Of a stretch of DNA of 6,578 bases, positions 6,196 to 6,578 are shown one piece after another. Location: contig JBOHCT010000217.1 in assembly GCA_050699055.1 (NCBI GenBank), forward strand, positions 1 through 6,578, written 5' to 3'. The position numbers and the translations under genes were made by a program. Position 1 is the first letter of the stretch. Every line of letters begins with the position of its first letter. The notes under the pieces are model-generated. The model was not told the DNA's origin and did no database searches. It worked only from the letters and a program-made list of their open reading frames with translations. This DNA is from JBOHCT01 sp050699055 (GTDB lineage Bacteria > Actinomycetota > Actinomycetes > Streptosporangiales > JBOHCT01).

Positions 6196-6278
6196 TGTCC
6201 CCTAGCGTCATCCCCTTCCTCTTGACGAGCACTTGTCTGCGGATAGATCATTCACCAAGATCTGTTGAGTGGAGGTGA
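6195..6278 (+). CDS. Tiny ORF (27 residues) following the regulator pseudogene, doubtful
   Basis: ATG 6195 shares its A with the regulator's distal stop (TAATG), and AGGAG (6184-6188) lies 6 nt upstream, so initiation signals are good. The product, beginning MSPSVIPFLLTSTCLRIDHS, matches nothing I recognise. The stop TGA (6276-6278) overlaps the next ATG as TGATG. It may be the remnant 5' end of a gene once translated after the regulator; a chance frame is equally possible. Confidence 0.2.
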   Translation: MSPSVIPFLLTSTCLRIDHSPRSVEWR

Positions 6279-6466
6279 TGTCCAGCAGTGGGGGCACGCT
6301 GAGCAAGGTAAGCTAGTCATCCGGAGGCAAAACATATCCCCAGTCAGACTACACCACCTTGGTGTGGAAAGATGTTGACGGATCGGATCCAGAAGTGTTT
6401 ATTAGTGCGAACTATTCTCCAAGGTTGGAGTCTCGTGATGACATGGCTATCGAAGGTACCAGGGAG
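6196..6466. other. Lower-GC, degenerate region without a convincing gene
   Basis: Between the regulator pseudogene and the partial gene at the right edge, this 271-bp stretch is visibly richer in A and T than the metabolic genes. It contains TTGACG (6222-6227) with TAGATC 16 bp further on as a weak promoter-like pair. GGAGGTGAT (6271-6279) is an extended match to the anti-Shine-Dalgarno sequence. It is followed by an ATG (6278) whose frame stops at TAG 6314-6316 and then stays open to TAG 6530-6532. It also has a small inverted repeat at 6417-6430 (CTCCAA-GG-TTGGAG). The open stretch 6317-6532 gives a mixed, protein-like translation (for example VWKDVDGSDPEVFISANYSP) that I cannot assign. It looks like eroded coding DNA. 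Confidence 0.4.
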
Positions 6467-6578
6467 TCATTCGGAAACTGCCTTCTTGACGCGGTCCCAG
6501 GTGCGTGGGCTCTGCGAGTGTTGTTCGTTTAGTTTTTGGAGTCCGACGGCGGCTTGGATGTCGGTGTCGATGCGGGTG
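6467..6578 (-). CDS. C-terminal 36 residues of an unrecognised protein, cut by the right edge
   Basis: On the minus strand the sequence from the right edge reads TRIDTDIQAAVGLQKLNEQH followed by SQSPRTWDRVKKAVSE and a TGA at 6469-6467. It is hydrophilic, likely alpha-helical, and rich in Q, K and E. Codons include CTA and AAA, unlike the GC3-rich genes to the left, hinting at acquired DNA. It resembles the kind of short helical C-terminus seen in transposases and plasmid proteins, but I cannot assign a family from 36 residues. The gene continues beyond the window. Confidence 0.45.
   Translation of the reverse strand, partial: TRIDTDIQAAVGLQKLNEQHSQSPRTWDRVKKAVSE

Noticed and set aside
6351..6365. 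Small hairpin ACACC-ACCTT-GGTGT as a terminator
   Set aside because: Only a 5-bp stem, no T-run, and no gene clearly ending there.

Overview
The window looks like chromosomal DNA of a high-GC Gram-positive bacterium (Actinobacteria). The genes use mostly G or C at third codon positions, GTG starts with GGAGG-type ribosome binding sites are common, and gene families and spacing fit that phylum. No lineage below phylum is claimed.

Layout. (1) 1-482, minus strand: the N-terminal 160 residues of a trypsin/HtrA-type (S1C) serine protease that runs off the left edge. It has a good sigma70-like promoter at 513-541 and a GGAGGG ribosome binding site. (2) 626-1855, minus: a 12-helix major facilitator superfamily transporter whose start is better placed at an internal GTG than at the longest ATG. 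(3) 1986-3152, minus: hutI, imidazolonepropionase of histidine degradation, complete with all zinc ligands. (4) 3153-3344: a divergent control region holding six perfect tandem copies of a 12-bp unit. A small ORF that reads through the repeats ends in an ATGA overlap with the next gene. (5) 3345-4577, plus: an isochorismate synthase (MenF/EntC/DhbC family), probably the entry to menaquinone synthesis. (6) 4594-5616, minus: a class V PLP-dependent aminotransferase, convergent with the synthase across only 16 bp. (7) 5617-5890: a gene-free region with an 18-bp palindrome and a third matching half-site. (8) 5891-6195, plus: a HxlR-type winged-helix regulator broken in its wing by a small deletion and frameshift. 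(9) 6196-6578: lower-GC, degenerate-looking sequence with two tiny ORFs joined by stop/start overlaps, then the last 36 codons of an unrecognised minus-strand gene at the right edge.

How they fit together. hutI and the transporter may be co-transcribed. The protease appears to have its own promoter. The synthase and hutI share a divergent upstream region, so the 12-bp repeat could influence both. The aminotransferase and the broken regulator are divergent around the palindrome, which suggests that the regulator once controlled that neighbourhood and has been lost. The right-hand 700 bp look like a decaying accessory segment next to ordinary metabolic genes. I see no RNA gene, CRISPR array or complete mobile element. 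No clearly new multi-gene system is evident. The most unusual items are the repeat-encoded leader ORF, the broken regulator with its palindrome, and the degenerate right end.
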